Assembly: GCA_012845835.1 (NCBI GenBank)
Contig: JABAKD010000002.1
Span: forward strand, 18,537,629 to 18,601,628
DNA: 64,000 nt
Direction: 5' to 3'
Source: Undaria pinnatifida
Lineage: Eukaryota > Sar > Phaeophyceae > Laminariales > Alariaceae
Shown here piece by piece: positions 11,293-26,200 of the stretch. The notes under the pieces are model-generated. The model did no database searches. It saw nothing but the letters and a program-made list of their open reading frames with translations, and had not been told where the DNA came from. Numbering within the stretch: the first letter of the stretch is position 1; every line of letters begins with the position of its first letter. Made by a program: the position numbers and the translations under genes.

Positions 11293-14200
11293 GTACGGCC
11301 GTTGTCTACGTGCACATTATCATTACTTTTCTTGGACGCGTAGCTCAGATATGGACTTCTACTACCGTGTGGATGGCGGATATATCTATGCACCGGGTAA
11401 TAATGGACTGACTGGTAGAAGTTTCCTGCTGAGAACTGCTGTAAACCTATCGAAAGTCTTTGATCTTGTGCGATTTTCTGTTGGTTTGGTTGGTGAACAC
11501 ATTCCCCCCCCTTCTTATTATTACTCATATGATATCGAGATCGTGATTCTTTTCTCACGTCACATCAGATCGCTGGTTGTTGTATTGTTTAGAAGATAAA
11601 TCATACGCCCATCCATGCATCGGCCACATCGCACTTCGCAAGCCGAGCTACGACGCCCAGCCGGTGCAGATTCGAAGTCTACCCATCTCCTCCTCCTGCC
11701 GCTTTGTTCTGTGTGATGTGGTTTCAACGTACGATTAAGCGATGATACGTGATACGGGTTCTTGAACGTTGGAACGCAAGACTCTGGCCGCCAAATTGAA
11801 AGGCGAGGTAGCAGCAGTATATCCATGACGCGCCGCTTATAGTTTTTGGTCGTTTGCGTGGTAATGACATACAGCAGTATGTCCTGATTCATTTTGTTGT
11901 TGGGGTGCAAAGCAGAAGCAGTACCACCAGTAGATATTATGGTCAGACTCCGGAATTGCAACAAAAAAAAATAGCCGAGCAAACAGAGAGCTTCTGAATC
12001 ATTCATGATACGTGGTACGAGCCCTCCGAGTGATGAAAATATTTACGCGATCTCCGCGCAGCGACATGCCAGCGATATACAACAAGTAGCCCAAACCGAT
12101 CATCCACAACTCAGCTCCATGATGTCGTTTGCCCTCCGCCCTTTGTTTTGGCAATCTCCGTCGCGCGCGCCGCGTTGTAGATGAGAGCTGTCGAAAATAT
12201 AAAGAGATGGCCTAGAAACTTGTCTTCCTTGCGGTCTGCCGTGTGATCTTCCAGCGTTTCTGCTCGGGCGTCTTCTTTTTCGATGTTTCTTCTTTTTTTG
12301 ATTTCGAAACTTCGTGGTTGTTGGCCAATTCTGCAGATGGATAGATACAGATCGACTATCAATTTTTGGTACTAGACGAGTAGTACAGCCCGAGGTTTGT
12401 TCGTACTTTGCTCAGGGTTGCCCAAGTATATTTGCTTTGCCAAACCCGATCGACGTACAGGGGACACAAGAGACAGCAAGCACGGAGGTTGTCACAAAAC
12501 ACAGGTCTACAGAGGCAACACCCCCATCTAAAACGCGACATACGCCACCCCCCACAAGTCGCATGCGCAGAGAGAACAGGTATATCGAACGGGCGGGCAT
12601 GGATGGCCTGGTGCCGGGTATACCCTGATGCCCAACCTGGGTAACCTGCTACCCAGCCCCGTGGCGACCCTAAACAGCCAAATTTCTGCCATTTCCTCCC
12701 GATTGGAACATTCTCGACTTTAGCAACGTCATTTCAAGCGACAACTAATTTTTCAGCTATTTGGTTCGCTTGCGATAGCACAGAATGGCGGCAGCAGAAA
12801 AAGCATCAGCAGCAACAGCTGGCAGAAGACTGCCTCTCCTCTTCTGTGTCTGTGTCGCAAGCAAGCCAAACACTACTTGCTGCTCTGCTACCCTTACCCC
12901 CGCGTTCCCCCACCCGCCCCCTCCCCCTGCACATCTCTCTGTGATACGTGGCTTGTTGTCTGTCTGTTGTGTTTTCTTTTTTATCGCGTGTTTTTTTTTT
13001 TTCATCATAATTAAGTAGACGGCCTTCAATTTGTGGCTGTCTCTGTGAACACAGGTACGTACAGTACTCTCTTTGAACTACTTGTTGCGGCTGTTGTGAA
13101 ATTTCTTCTTTGACCAAAGTGTCTGACCTTTTTTCCCATTTTGGCTCATCTTGTCTTCTTGGGCCTTTCTGCTGTGGTATATATATCACGTGATACACAT
13201 GCAATTCCGGGCGTCAATCTGGTTTCTATCCATTTCCACCTTCATGTACATGTATTGCATATATATAAAAAAATGAAAATACAAAATACACGTAAGCTGC
13301 TTGTTTTCTTGGTGTATCATGCGTGCTTTGTACGCTGGCCAAAAATATTTAAAATATGCCAGGAGAGACGGCCAGTCAAGGGAATACGTCCGGCGGTCAA
13401 GGGTGTAAATTCTATCATATCTTTCCACACTAGATACAATGATAGAGTGCCTAGTAGTTCGGCGCCAGTCACGGTAAATAATTAGAAAATTTACGTCGGT
13501 CAAGGGGTCAAAGTGACGTCTCTCCTGACATCTTCGACGCTGACATTTCATTTTGCTTTCTTCGTCTGTTCGAGGGCCTCCAGATTCAGTGGCGATCAGG
13601 CACAGAGAAGCAGCAGTGGTATGTTTTATGTGTCTTTTGTGGTTCCTTCTTTTTCGATGTTCGCAGCAGCAGCAGTACCACCACAGAATTTTATAAAAAT
13701 ATTGCAAGGACGTCAGCCGTGAGTTCGACGAATTTCGAATTTACATCGTATTGTCTCTGTAGAATGAAGAATCGGCATGGGCATTGGGCGTTCAAGTGAT
13801 GCGATGGGTAGAAAGAGGCGGAGACATCAAACACACCACACGTCGTACAGCAGTGGGTTGTTGTTGTTGGTGTTGTTGTTGGTGTTGGTGTTGGTGTTGG
13901 TGTTGGTGTTAGTGTTGGTGTTGCTGTTGGTGTTGGTGTTGGTGTTGGTGTTGTTGGTCTTGTTATTGTTATTTTGTTGTTGTTGTAGTTGTTGTTGTGG
14001 TCACATTAACTGGGTATCTTCAGCTAGCTAGTACTCGCGGCCTTTCACGTGTTTGTTTTGTACCTGGTATCATAGGTATGATACGATAAGTTGGATGGGG
14101 GTCCCCTGTCTGGTCTTCTCCGTGATCACTGACCACGAACGAACAAAGTATACCATCATCGGCCGTCGACGCATAGACTAGTCAACCAACCAAAGAGGGT

Positions 14201-17200
14201 TCATCATACAACGACTAGAAGATTCTTTTCTTGGATGCATGCATTTCCGTGCTGTACTACTCTTCAGCTGCTAGCTGCTGTTGTTGCTGCTGTGTACCAC
14301 CGTTGGCCCCTCGAGTAGCATTCTCGATTAACTGACTGCGCTGCTCTGCCGCTTGCTCTGTTCGGTTGCGCCTCCTGTAGTTCGTGCTATCGGTCCTGCG
14401 TGTTCCTATAGTGTGCTGCATGTATGTATGTATGTGTCATATGGCGTGATCGATGTGCGTGTTGGCTTCGTTCTTTCTACCCAACGACACTTGAGTCTTG
14501 ATTTTGTTTTTTTTGTGGCGTTTTTTGTTCGGGTTGGTTGGTGTTTGCTTTTTTTCGTCTTCTCTTTGCAGGAGGTGGAGGTCCTGACCCTTTACAAGTC
14601 CATCGTCGAAGACGGCCCGGACCTTTTCTCCCTCCACAATCCGACTTCAGATGCCCCTTTCAGGTGGGTCACTACATATGTCATGTCATGTCTTCCCGTC
14701 CCTCGTCACACCTGGTTCATTATTATCAGAAAGGTCCTTGTTGCAGTATCAGGATCTTGATCAGGTAGGACGACAACAACAAACAGCTTTTTTTTTCTGC
14801 AAGTCATTCATTGCACATGAGCATGTTCCGTCTACGAAAAGAAAAACCCGCCTGGCTACCGGCATTTATTTTTGATTCAACTTTTTTTTTTTTTTTTTCA
14901 TCCTCCGGCTGATGGGGAAAAATAAAGCTTTAGCTCACCACACTTGCACGTATTTTCATACGCGTCGTGTGTCGATTTAAATTTAACGTTTAGTCTACAG
15001 GACTAGGGGGCAGGGGGGGCAACAGGAGGAATAGAAGGGAGACCGCGGTGGACGAAGGCAGGAAGGAGATGGCAGACAGGGTAGCAAGGTACCAGGCCGA
15101 CTAGTAGGTACATAGCACTTTTCGTCTTTCTCTGGGGTATTTTTTTCCCCTTTGTTCCCTCCTTGCGTGTCCAGGTTTTTGGCTCGTGTTCGGATTATCT
15201 TATTTTGGTTTTACTTTACTTTATTTTATTTCATTTTATTATGTTTCTTTTCCGAGCTTTGGCTCTCCTTTCCGGTTGGGTTGTTTCTTCGATTTCCCCT
15301 TCATTTTGTTTGTTTCATTTTTTGTTTTATTTTTATCTTTGTTTTTATTTGTTTTCTTATTTTGTTTTTGTTTTTTGTTTTTGTTTTTGTTTTTGTTTAT
15401 TTCGTATTTCTCTCTTCCAATGTATTTCTGTTGCTGGCGTATGTATGTTGTGCCTGTCGTACCCAGTACTAGGGCATGACATTGCGTTGTCGAATGCATT
15501 ACGATGCATTATCTCTGTGTCGTGGCTTGTGACCACAGAAGAGCTGATCTTTCTAGGGTGAAGAATCAGTACGGACACTGGGTGTGCTGGATGTCGACGA
15601 GTAGAAGAACGGTTTAATGTGAAGAACACACACACACACTATAGTCGACTCCTACGCATACGACCTCCTATCATTTTTTTTTTTCGAATACCAGGTATAC
15701 CAGGTATTGTAGTCTACACACTACACATGCGCACACCAGCTTCGTTTCACTTCATGATATATATGACATGGCGTATTGTACGAATCGGGAGGGAGAAGAA
15801 AAAACATATACGACCTGACGACGGCTTGTCTGACGACGGCTTGTCGAGGAGGTCGCTAATACTAGTAACGGTAATGAAGAAACCTCTTACGAGAAACAAA
15901 GATTAGTACCGGTCAACATTTATACATTTATGGCACGTACCCGTCCAAGTGCCGTCTGGTATTTTTTTTCATATTTCTCACGTCCGTCGCTGGTATCGAT
16001 TCCATGTTGATGATAAAAAGTTCCTTTTTTTGGTCGATCTCACAGCTAAAATAAAGCGTACTTCTTCATTTTTTAAGTGTGGCACAACAACTACTTCGTA
16101 CTCAATCGGTCGTACTCACAGCAGACGTTTTTCAATTTTTATACAATATGACATGGACATCTTGAAGATGCGCGCGTTAACCGCCAGATCATACAGCAGC
16201 GCGGTAGCTGTATAATAGCGGAGAATCAAGGGTGACGGAACTACTCCGCCGATTTGTGTCTTTAGTTCTTCAGATGGATGCTGCTGCTGTTGTTGTTGTC
16301 GTTCGTGAACGCGCCCTTATTTGTTTTATAGCAAATAAAATGCTCGGATGGATACCGTCTGTCCTAAATGTAGATGACTGGAAAAGGTCGCGAAGAACGC
16401 TCACATTCGTAGCAAAGCAAGGCGCAGGGTAGCTCTTCCTCTGACTACTCTTTGCTCTTTATCTTCATACTACATACTGCATACACTACTATTACATATT
16501 AAAAAATACATACTGCATACACATACATACTACTACTTCTACTACACTACGTACTACATACACATTGGTTAATAAGCGCAATCTTGCCGAAAAGTGAAAA
16601 ACGTTCGTACATACCAGGTACCAGGTATACACCACCACCAGCGTCCAAGGGATGGGTGGTTAATGTTGTACCTGCCTGCTACTACTACTTACTGTAGATC
16701 CTTCAGCGATACATACATCAGATTCTGGTCTGTTACGCTGTTATGTTTGTGTTGTCTGCACATTAGTCCGTTATTTCCACCCAAGGACATCAGTACGCCC
16801 AGAGTCCGTGCTGATTCTTCATCCTAGAGAAGTACAAATTCTGTGGTCACAGACCTGTGAAACATAGTAAACCAAACAGACAGCAGTCAGTCGCATTTCG
16901 TCAATGCTAGCGTACCGGGGACGAGGTCGTCTTTTTTTTGCTCACGCTCCTACTTTCCAGCTTCTGGACAAGCCGTGTTCACAGGTGTCGTCCCTTCTCC
17001 CCCCCGGTGCTTGCCTTCATTTTGTATCGCGGATAGGGTTCAGCAATCCCACTGCTCGTCGATTGTTCATCGAGTGTTGCTAACTCACGCTCTCGCGCCT
17101 TCCGCAAGTCAATTTGTGCACAAGAAAAAGTCCCAACGAATTGTACGAGTATGCACTCGGCGGGGCTCGAACTCACGAAACTGACCTACATATACCAGGC

Positions 17201-20200
17201 TCGAGGATAACCTGTTACGCCCCCGGGGCGACCGGGCTAAATCGTAGATGACTGGAAAAGGTCGCGAAGAACGCGCTCATAGCAAAGCAAGGCGCAGAGT
17301 AGCTCTCACTTTGACTACTCTCTGCTCTGTATCTTCATACTTTCATACTGCGTACGTACTACATACTGCATACAAATAGACTACATACCTGGTACTGCAT
17401 ACTACACTGATACTATGTACTACACGCGGGCATGACATTGCGTTGTCGAATGCATTACGATGCATTATCTCTGTGTCGTGGCTTGTGACCACAGAGCTGA
17501 TCTTTCTAGGGTGAAGAATCAGTACGGACACTGGGTGTGCTGGATGTCGACGAGTAGAAGAACGGTTTAATGTGAAGAACACACACACACACTACATAGT
17601 CTACACATTTTGGTTAAGCGCAATCTTGCCGAAAAGTGAATAACGTTCGTACATACCAGGTATAGACTACACCACCAGCAGCGTCCAAGGGGTGGGTGGT
17701 TGATGTTGTACCTGCCTGCTACTACTGTAGATTCTTCAGCGATACATCTGGCCTGTTAACCTGTTACGTAAAGTATGTGTTGTCTTATACTTCGAAGTAT
17801 TAATTATCCGTTATTTCTACCCAACGACATCAATACACCCTTTGTTTTTGTTTTTGTTTTTGTTTTTGTTTATTTCGTATTTCTCTCTTCCAATGTATTT
17901 CTGTTGCTGACGTATGTATGTTGTGCCTGTCGTACCCAGTACTAGGGCATGACATTGCGTTGTCGAATGCATTACGATGCATTATCTCTGTGTCGTGGCT
18001 TGTGACCACAGAGCTGATCTTTCTAGGGTGAAGAATCAGTACGGACACTGGGTGTGCTGGATGTCGACGAGTAGAAGAACGGTTTAATGTGAAGAACACA
18101 CACACACACCCAGAGCCCGTGCTGATTCTTCATCCTAGAGAGATAGAAATTCTGTGGTCACAGACCTGTGAAACAGAGTAAGCCAAACAGACAGCAGTCG
18201 CAGTTCGTCAAAGTGAAATGCCAGCGTACCGGGTACGAGAACACAACAAAGAACAAGCCAAACCATTAAAAAGAAGGAGGAAACAAACAAGAAAACGACC
18301 CAAAATAAACGACTTGTTTTGTTTTGAAGAATGTGATGCAAAAATATCGGAAAGGAAAGCATGCAAGAACGAAACATACTACGTCCTGAAGGGGAACAGA
18401 TGCCTGTTGCACGGGCAAAACAACACGAAGAAGATAACTACTGCTGTGTTGCACGGACAAAACAACACGAAGAAGATAAGTCCTGTTTCACGGACAAGAA
18501 CATTATGAAAAATCTCACCCACATAGTATAGTCTATTACAAGTACCAACAACGCAGCTTGCAAAGATGAGTATTGACCCGAAATTCGTCGAACTCACGGC
18601 TGACGTCCTTGATTGACGTATTTTTATAAAAACAAAAACAACACGAAGAAGAGGAAATATATATCGGCGAGCATCGGCGAGCGGTGGGGAAGCTAAATAA
18701 GGCAGCGTCAAAAAATAAAAATAAATACCTGGTATAAATAAATGACGAGCAAGTCATTACTGCTGTTGCTTTCGCGCTCCTCCCATTGAACTCAACAAAA
18801 ACAAAGCATAAACTACCACTCGCTGTAGAGGGTTCAGGGCTATAGTAGCAAGCGTTCCACTTATTAGTCGAACTGGTACCTTGCCACACGATCTACCACT
18901 TTGTTTCTGCACTCATCTACAGCTGTATCAGCACGACTGCTCCCCCCCCCGTCCCCCCGGTTTCCCTTGGCTGCTGCTCTTGGCGTCCCCATGCTGTGAG
19001 GCGTTGCCAGCTCTTCTCCACCTCGCCCCTGTGCCATCTCGTCATTAAGCGGTCCGCTGCGTCGACGATCCCCCGGTGCCGGTTCCCACTCTTCTTAGCC
19101 GCCCTCGGCCATAGTTTTTTTTTTTTTTATCCTCCGGCGGATGGGGAAAAATAAGGCTTTAGCTCACCACACTTCCACGTATTTTCATACGCGTCGTGTG
19201 TCGATTTAACTCAGTTGCTTTCGCAGCCCAACGCTAGCTGGCGCACCCTTCGGGTCCTAGCATAGTCTCTACTCCGAACAGTAAAGGGGAGCTATCCATG
19301 GACCCCTCGGTTGCTTCGAATACCCTGATGTCGTCTGCCAGACAGTGGGCCCAGTTCTTTTCTGGTCGGCTTCGTTCCCGGTTCACCCCACCAGCCATCG
19401 TCCCGAACACGACGCGATGCGTCAGTCGCTCACTGGTCGTCCGTTGTACGGCTCCCGCACAGAGAAGGCGTGAGAAGGCGTCGCTTGCGGGCAGTCGTCT
19501 CAACGCTCTCACATTGTGCCTTCCTTAGAACCTTGGAGTACGACATGCGGTGGTCGGTGCGCTGTCGGCGCTGAAAGCCGATGATCCTCAGGAGGGAGTC
19601 GTGGTGTGCCGTTCGGAATTTAGCGAAGGGCTCCAGGTCGAGAGCCCAAGTCACACACCCGTACAGCAGGGTATCCATCACCTCGGTCTTTGGCAGGCGC
19701 TCCTTGAACATGAACGGGGCATCCTCTATATCGTACAGCTCGCGCTTGAAACTATCGTAGCATGCCCACGCCAGTCGAATCCGTCGTTTGATCTCAAGCA
19801 TGATGTCGGCGTTTGCGTCGACATGACCGCCCAGGGGTACAGAAACTGCATCGTCTTCATATACCTCTGGCCCGCTGCTTCGACGTCGATCGGTGAGGTC
19901 GGCAGCACCTGGTGGAGTGTGCGCAGCGGCATTGTCTCCGCGGACACGGTGAGTCCTGCTGCTTCGAAAACGGTCACAATGACGGTCATCATCTTCGCAA
20001 GGCCTTCCGCCGACCTCGACACAATGTCCGCATCGCCGGCGTACAGCATGCTCCAGACCGACCTCCGCACACATGCTAGTGGATCAACCTCCACATCGTT
20101 CCCCTCAAGGTCTTCCTCGAGGTGAACCAGGTCCTTCGAAATGTCTGGGTTCTCACTGACGCGTACGAGGACGGCATGTATCGCAGCGGCGAAAAAATAC

Positions 20201-23200
20201 ATTAGAAAGAAGGGGCGACAATACACATCCTTGCCGCAGTCCCTGGGTGACGTCAAACCATTCAGATTGCTCACCGTCATTCGTACGCACGCGAGCTCGC
20301 ATGCCTTCGTGAAACTGGCGAATAACGGTCAGCATATTCTCTGGTCGTCATGTATGTATCGTGATAAAACCACGACGACTACCAAAAACCCTTTGGGGGC
20401 GCGTGTATATCTTGATTATAGCATAGCGACCAAGAAAAAAAAAACGACGGTTGTTGCGATGTGTTCAAACGTCTACCAGCTACCAGTAGCGTGAGCACGC
20501 AGCAGTACGATTAGGAGCATGCTGCGTCCGTCCCGCCGTACGAGTCTTTGCATCGTTGTCGTTGTCGTTCGGACACCAATTGTTGTGCCATCGCCATCCA
20601 GCAGCAGTGAGTGGCTGATGCCGTAATCGTCAATTTTCGTCGCCAGTTTTTCCTTCTGAAACCTCAAAGTTTTAAGGAGTTAATAACTAACTACTGTTAC
20701 AAATGGACGCGAGTCGACGAGGGGAGAAAAGTGCTGAGTTCTTCTCGCGATAAAAATGAAGGCACGTACCGTAGTGGGGAGGAGGGAGGAGGGCCGGGCC
20801 CGCTATGTGACCCGGAATCTAAGACACTACTTAACTGGGCGGGAGGGAGCGCGAGAGTACGTAGCGCGAGGACAAACAAATGGGATGTAGAACAAAAAAA
20901 AGAAGTCGCATGTCTATCATATGCATACGTACCTGTAGCTGAACCGTTTTTCATGAACGAATGCGGCCGCACCCACTATTATTAACACCGTCGCCATGGC
21001 TTTTCACCGTTGATGACTCATTTGGGACTTGAGAGTCTATACATGAAAGGGAAAAACCATCGAAAACGACGCGACATTTAGCATGGGCCACACAAAGGGG
21101 CTACCTGGTATGATCTACACCAGGTACCAGTTACCAGTGTTATTCGACACGCACACACAGCATCCTGGTATTTGTATACATCTATGATAATGCACTGCGG
21201 CACGCCATTCATGACGGCCCCGGTGAGGATAATATCGTCGCTCTTAACAAGCCCCCCCCTCGTGTTTCTGGCGGGGATAGATTTACTGATGCCCCCCCCC
21301 CTCCCGAAAGCCTTACCTGGTAACGGTTAATGCTACCGCGGGTACTTTATAGAGTAGGGGTCCTCCTACAAGGCGGCCTAAGCAAGGCGGTACCCCGATA
21401 AAAGGGGGGAATTGCCCTCATAACCTGGAGTGGATAAGGCGGCTTCCCCCAAATAAGGCGGTCATATTGCTCAGGCACACCCCACCGTCTTGCTGGGTGA
21501 CCCCTGCTGTAACTGAGGATGCTGCTGCTGCCTTTGCTACTGAAGAGGCAAATAACAAGGCGCATATCGTGCAGATACTTTCATGTACTGGAACGGCTAC
21601 TGCAGCGCAGACAGGGAGACTTGCGTCGAAAGTGAACTGCTGCGGTTGTATCATACCTTACTCTTTCGCTCTTTTCGCAATACATACCGTACGTACATAC
21701 ACCTGGTGTTTAGCGTGTATCATAAATATGTATGATAACTCATCGACATCCAGCACGCGCATCATCAACGAAACGTGTTTGTTTTTGTTTTTGCTGGGTT
21801 GTACCTAGCCGTGGGTCGGTCTGGTTCTTCCACGAGAACAGCGACACAGCTCATGGTGTGAGCTATATCTGTACCTGGTATGATATGCCGGGGTTACGAC
21901 TGGGGCAAAACGACGGTCAACAACTTGTTGCGCCGTCCAAGAATTATTGCCATCTTTTTATTTGGCGCTGTACAACATAATGTGCGACAACGTCCCAGCG
22001 CCCGAGATACTGTAGATATCGATGTCTCAAGCCAGTATAAGAAGAGGACTGCTCTGCCTAGATACTCCAAGAACGGTAAGAAGAAAATCCAAGAAATTAT
22101 CGTAGGACCTTGATTTACTGCTTGCTTCTTTACACCACCGAGCTGCTGCTTGTGTGTCTTTTCTTCTCTGTGATGGTTCAAGTTTCAAATGCTGCCAAAT
22201 GCGCATGGCGCCTATAATATAGGCAAATGATGCCTATTGCACATGCATGTGATTAATGTATATACTACCATAAACCACAAGTCGGTGAGGTTTTACCTGC
22301 ACTGCTGCTCCTTCTTTCTGTGGATAGCTAGCTCACGATCATCGGTTCTTTGACCGGTTCGTGGTATTATGGTCCGTGCAGGACAGTTTTGTCTAATCTG
22401 CCTTCGGCCAATAACTTTTCAAGTAGAACGAGTTGCAAGACAAGCTCACCACAACAGTCGTGCTCGCAAGGGCTGAGCGAACAACAAACAGTAACTGCTG
22501 TTGTAGCAGCTTTTGTTATTCGGGAAAAAAACTGCGCGCCCGTGGGCTATATCGCTGCTAATCATTACCACTATTTTTCCGACGGAACAATTGGGCTCGA
22601 GTTTATATTATACTGAGTATATAAATAAACTACACTACAGCTGTGAGATCGAAGATTTCGTCGAAACTCATCTTCACAAGCTGTGTGTGATGCTCCGATC
22701 GCGCGTATTGCTTGGTGTGTGTCCTCATTAAGGATATAGGTCGGCAACTCCCCATTGGAAGTACAGCAGTGTAGCTTGTACCGGGGTCAACAAATATATG
22801 GCAGTTTAAATCTGCTGACTTGAAATACTTTTTGGGACTTGATGGCCTATAAGGGCTATTTGAATAGGACTGCTTCCAGTAGGCTAGACTTGACACAGCT
22901 AGTTACCAAGGTATAATAAGGTTGGATGAGGCCTCCTGCCCCGAGGCAGGTGGTCCTCGTCCCCGAAAAGCTCTGCGCTGAGTGCGCCGTCAGCGCGGTG
23001 CCCGTCCCTGGGATTGAAATGACCGTACAGAAAAAGACTACTAACCTTGTAGGGCGGGTAGGAAGGTCTGAATTTTTCCTGTGCCAATTTACCTTTCTCG
23101 CAGAGGGAAGCTAGGCTTGGACCAAGTGACCGGCGATCGCGTTCATTCTTGTAGTGATTCGCACCAAATGCTGGAACCCATTTTTGTCCCAAATATGGAT

Positions 23201-26200
23201 TCGTCTCATTGGGTAGCGATTTTACTACAGTATTCTCCTACGCTGCCGCCGATCGTTCAATGTAGGTATTGGGTTGGATGAGGCCGCCTGCCCCGCTCTG
23301 TGGTTCTACCCAAACTTGCTTGTGTTCTTTTGGTTATCGTTTGCCACCTACGGGGGCGCTTCTTTGTCTCACCCAAACTTGCTTCTGTGCTGGTATAGTT
23401 GAGGCGTAATTCGGCGTGCACGTGGTGGAACTAATTCAACGGCCGACTGCAGTGGCAAGCCGCTCGCGGTCACGCAGTCGTGGCCCTATACGGTATATCG
23501 GCAGAATACCGGTCTAACCGAGATAGCTCCCCGAAACGTCGGGATGCATTTGAGGGGAAAGGGCGAATCTTCAGCAAATATGTATGCGCGGAACCACTCG
23601 TGGTGCCCATTATACGCGGTATCCCGACGACCGGCGGCGCCCGCCAGCACTAGTTGATGTGGAAAATCACATAGCATAGCTGGGGCACCTGCGAGTGGCG
23701 AGGTGTCCGACCAGTTTCATATGCACTCCTTTCTTGTGAAAAAGTCGATGGGACGTACGGCAGCAGGAGTGATGACGAAGAGCGGAGGGTGGAAGACGGT
23801 GACGTTAATCGCGCACTGCATCTGGTCGACCCAGCGTACATAGCCCCCAAGCGTGGAACAGACAACAGGGTCACGACTGCATGACCGCGAGCGGGTTGCT
23901 ACTGCCGTCGGCCGTTGAAATAGTTTCACCACATGCACGCCGAATTACGCTTAAAAGTATACCAGCACAGAAGCAAGTGTGGGTGAGACCACGCAGCGCT
24001 CCGGTAGGTGGCAAACGACAACCAAAAGAACACAAGCAAGTTTGGGTAGAACCACAGACGGGGGCAGGAGGCCTCATCCAACCCAATACTTACATTGAAT
24101 GATCGGCGGCGGCGTAAGAAAATACTGTAGTATAATGATATTTTCATAGTCGGGTGCCAGACGAGTCGGTCGCCCGGGTGGTCTAGCGTGGGTAGGTAAC
24201 CTCGAACAATTCGAACAAGGTTGAAGTTAGGGGTTCAAATCACAACATACATGGAGACTTTTATGTTGTAGAAGTAGAACCAACTGCCGAGAGCGCCATG
24301 TAGCGTGGGTTATCACAATTCGACGCGAGTCGACGAGGGAAGAAACTTGTGAAGTGTTTTTGTCCCGATAAAAATGGACGTGTACCGTAGCGGGAAGGGG
24401 GAGAAGAGCTTGCTTAGTGACCCCGGCTCTAGGTTACGCCTATTAACAGGGAGGGAGAAGTAGAAATGAAAAAGTGCGCGACATCAGGTGGGATGAGCAA
24501 ACAAACGAAAAAGAAGTAAAAGCCAAAAAACAGTTACTTTGATATTGCAAAAAACGTCAAGATACACTCAAGTTGTGAAATCGAAGATGTCGTCGAAACT
24601 CGTCTTTGAAAGCTGTGTGTGATACTTCGATCGCGCGTTTTACTGTGTGTGTCCTCATTAAGGATATGGGTTGGCGACTCCCCTTAGAACTACATTGTAG
24701 TTTGTACCAGGGTCAACAGGGCGATGTTTGATCAATGTGTGCGCGGAAACTACAACACGCGTTCTTCAGGGGGACAAAATCTGATGGCTGTGGAATGCAT
24801 CACCTTATCATGTAAATCCTGTAAGTCGTATAACGGCGGGGGGAAAGCTGGGTTTTTATGGGGGGGGGGGAGGGGGGGTGTACTCAGCTTGTGCATGGCC
24901 GTAGTCGTATGACCATAGACCCTTGCATCCCTACTATGCCAGGGCGGAGCACGTCGGGTTTTCACCAACCAGGCAGGCATTGCTTGCGCCAAGCGCGAAG
25001 CGCCGGGGGGAGGGGGGGGGGGGGGGGGGGTGTACGCCGGGGGGAGGCGGGGGGGGGGGGGGGGGGGGGGGCGGGTTCCAACATTTTTAGGTCGCATAAA
25101 TGTGTAGCATACTGTAGGCGTGATGCTAGGTCTAGGCGATGGTCGGGGTGGCGGGGAAGGAGAGGGCGCGGGGGAGGTTAATTTGAACTTGAAGACCCTG
25201 TAAATACATTGGAGCTACTGCATGGATGGCTCGAAAGGTAAATAAGTTACATTGTCTGTTGGGTAGTGTTTGTTATTGTGGCGGGTTTTATTTTTAGGCG
25301 GGGCGGCAGGGGAGGGGGTGATGTTGTGTTTTTTCACCCGACAACAAGGTGCAGCATGAGCTTCAAAGTCTTATTTAGTATAATAACAATTAAGACATTC
25401 CTAGAAAGTACAAGAAAAAGAAGGGAAACCCATAAAACAGAAAACCGAGCCTACTTTTCCAACTGCTAATTTTTTTCTACTTCAACTCTTAAGTGCTTTG
25501 TCCGCATGTCGGGAGTGCGGTGCTAAAAGGGTCAACTACTGCCGAACGTCACAGCCCTACGTAGCCATGACGGTAGAACGAAAATGACCGTTTTCTTTCA
25601 GTAACAGCCCATAGATTGCTACTATCTGAACACGCTGGCTCTGTCTCCAAGCTTAGACTTAAAATAATAAAGGAAGCTCACTCATGTTTCTTGCTGGGAA
25701 ATGTTTTAGGACAGAGTCACGACGCAGAAAGCAACTCTACCCTACGGCAGAAGAGGCAGCATCAAGTTCTCAGAGCCTCGCGTGTAGCTCCATCACGCAC
25801 CCAAAAAAGAATAAATTTTGAGAATAAATGAATCTGCAACGCGACGAACAAGGCCACGGCCCATAGGCTTAACCCCTTTAGAGCCCCACGCACAATCCGT
25901 CCCTGCAGTAACTTGAAGTAAATTTCTCCCCAACAAGGGTTTCCAGTTTGGTGAAGGCGTTCAAGCAAAAATCTGTTATTCGTTTGAAGTAAAACACAAT
26001 CGCGCTGGGAATTTCCTCGGTGAGGGAGCATCTTAAATGAGAGATACATAGGTTTTGGCCAAAATTCGCGACAACGGCGCTGCCTTTACCGTGTAAAGCA
26101 CGCATCTTAGGATTGTTCTTAGGATTGTTCTGGACTTCGCGCGACTTCCCGACGGCTGAAGCGTCAATGGGGAGTCCATGGGGTTTTTCACCGCGTCGCC

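Larger units (their letters stand above)
17237..18240. repeat. Segmental duplication, unit 2, with two insertions
   Basis: Homologous to 16363-16925 once the LINE1 tail copies at 17428-17594 and 17838-18108 are discounted. The remaining ~560 bp corresponds closely in length to unit 1. Confidence 0.7.

Noticed and set aside
15152-15561. Phenylalanine-rich membrane-like frames (also at 28213-28619 and 32795-33203)
   Set aside because: They are translations of the TTTTGTTTTTG-rich 3' UTR of LINE1 and recur with every tail copy.
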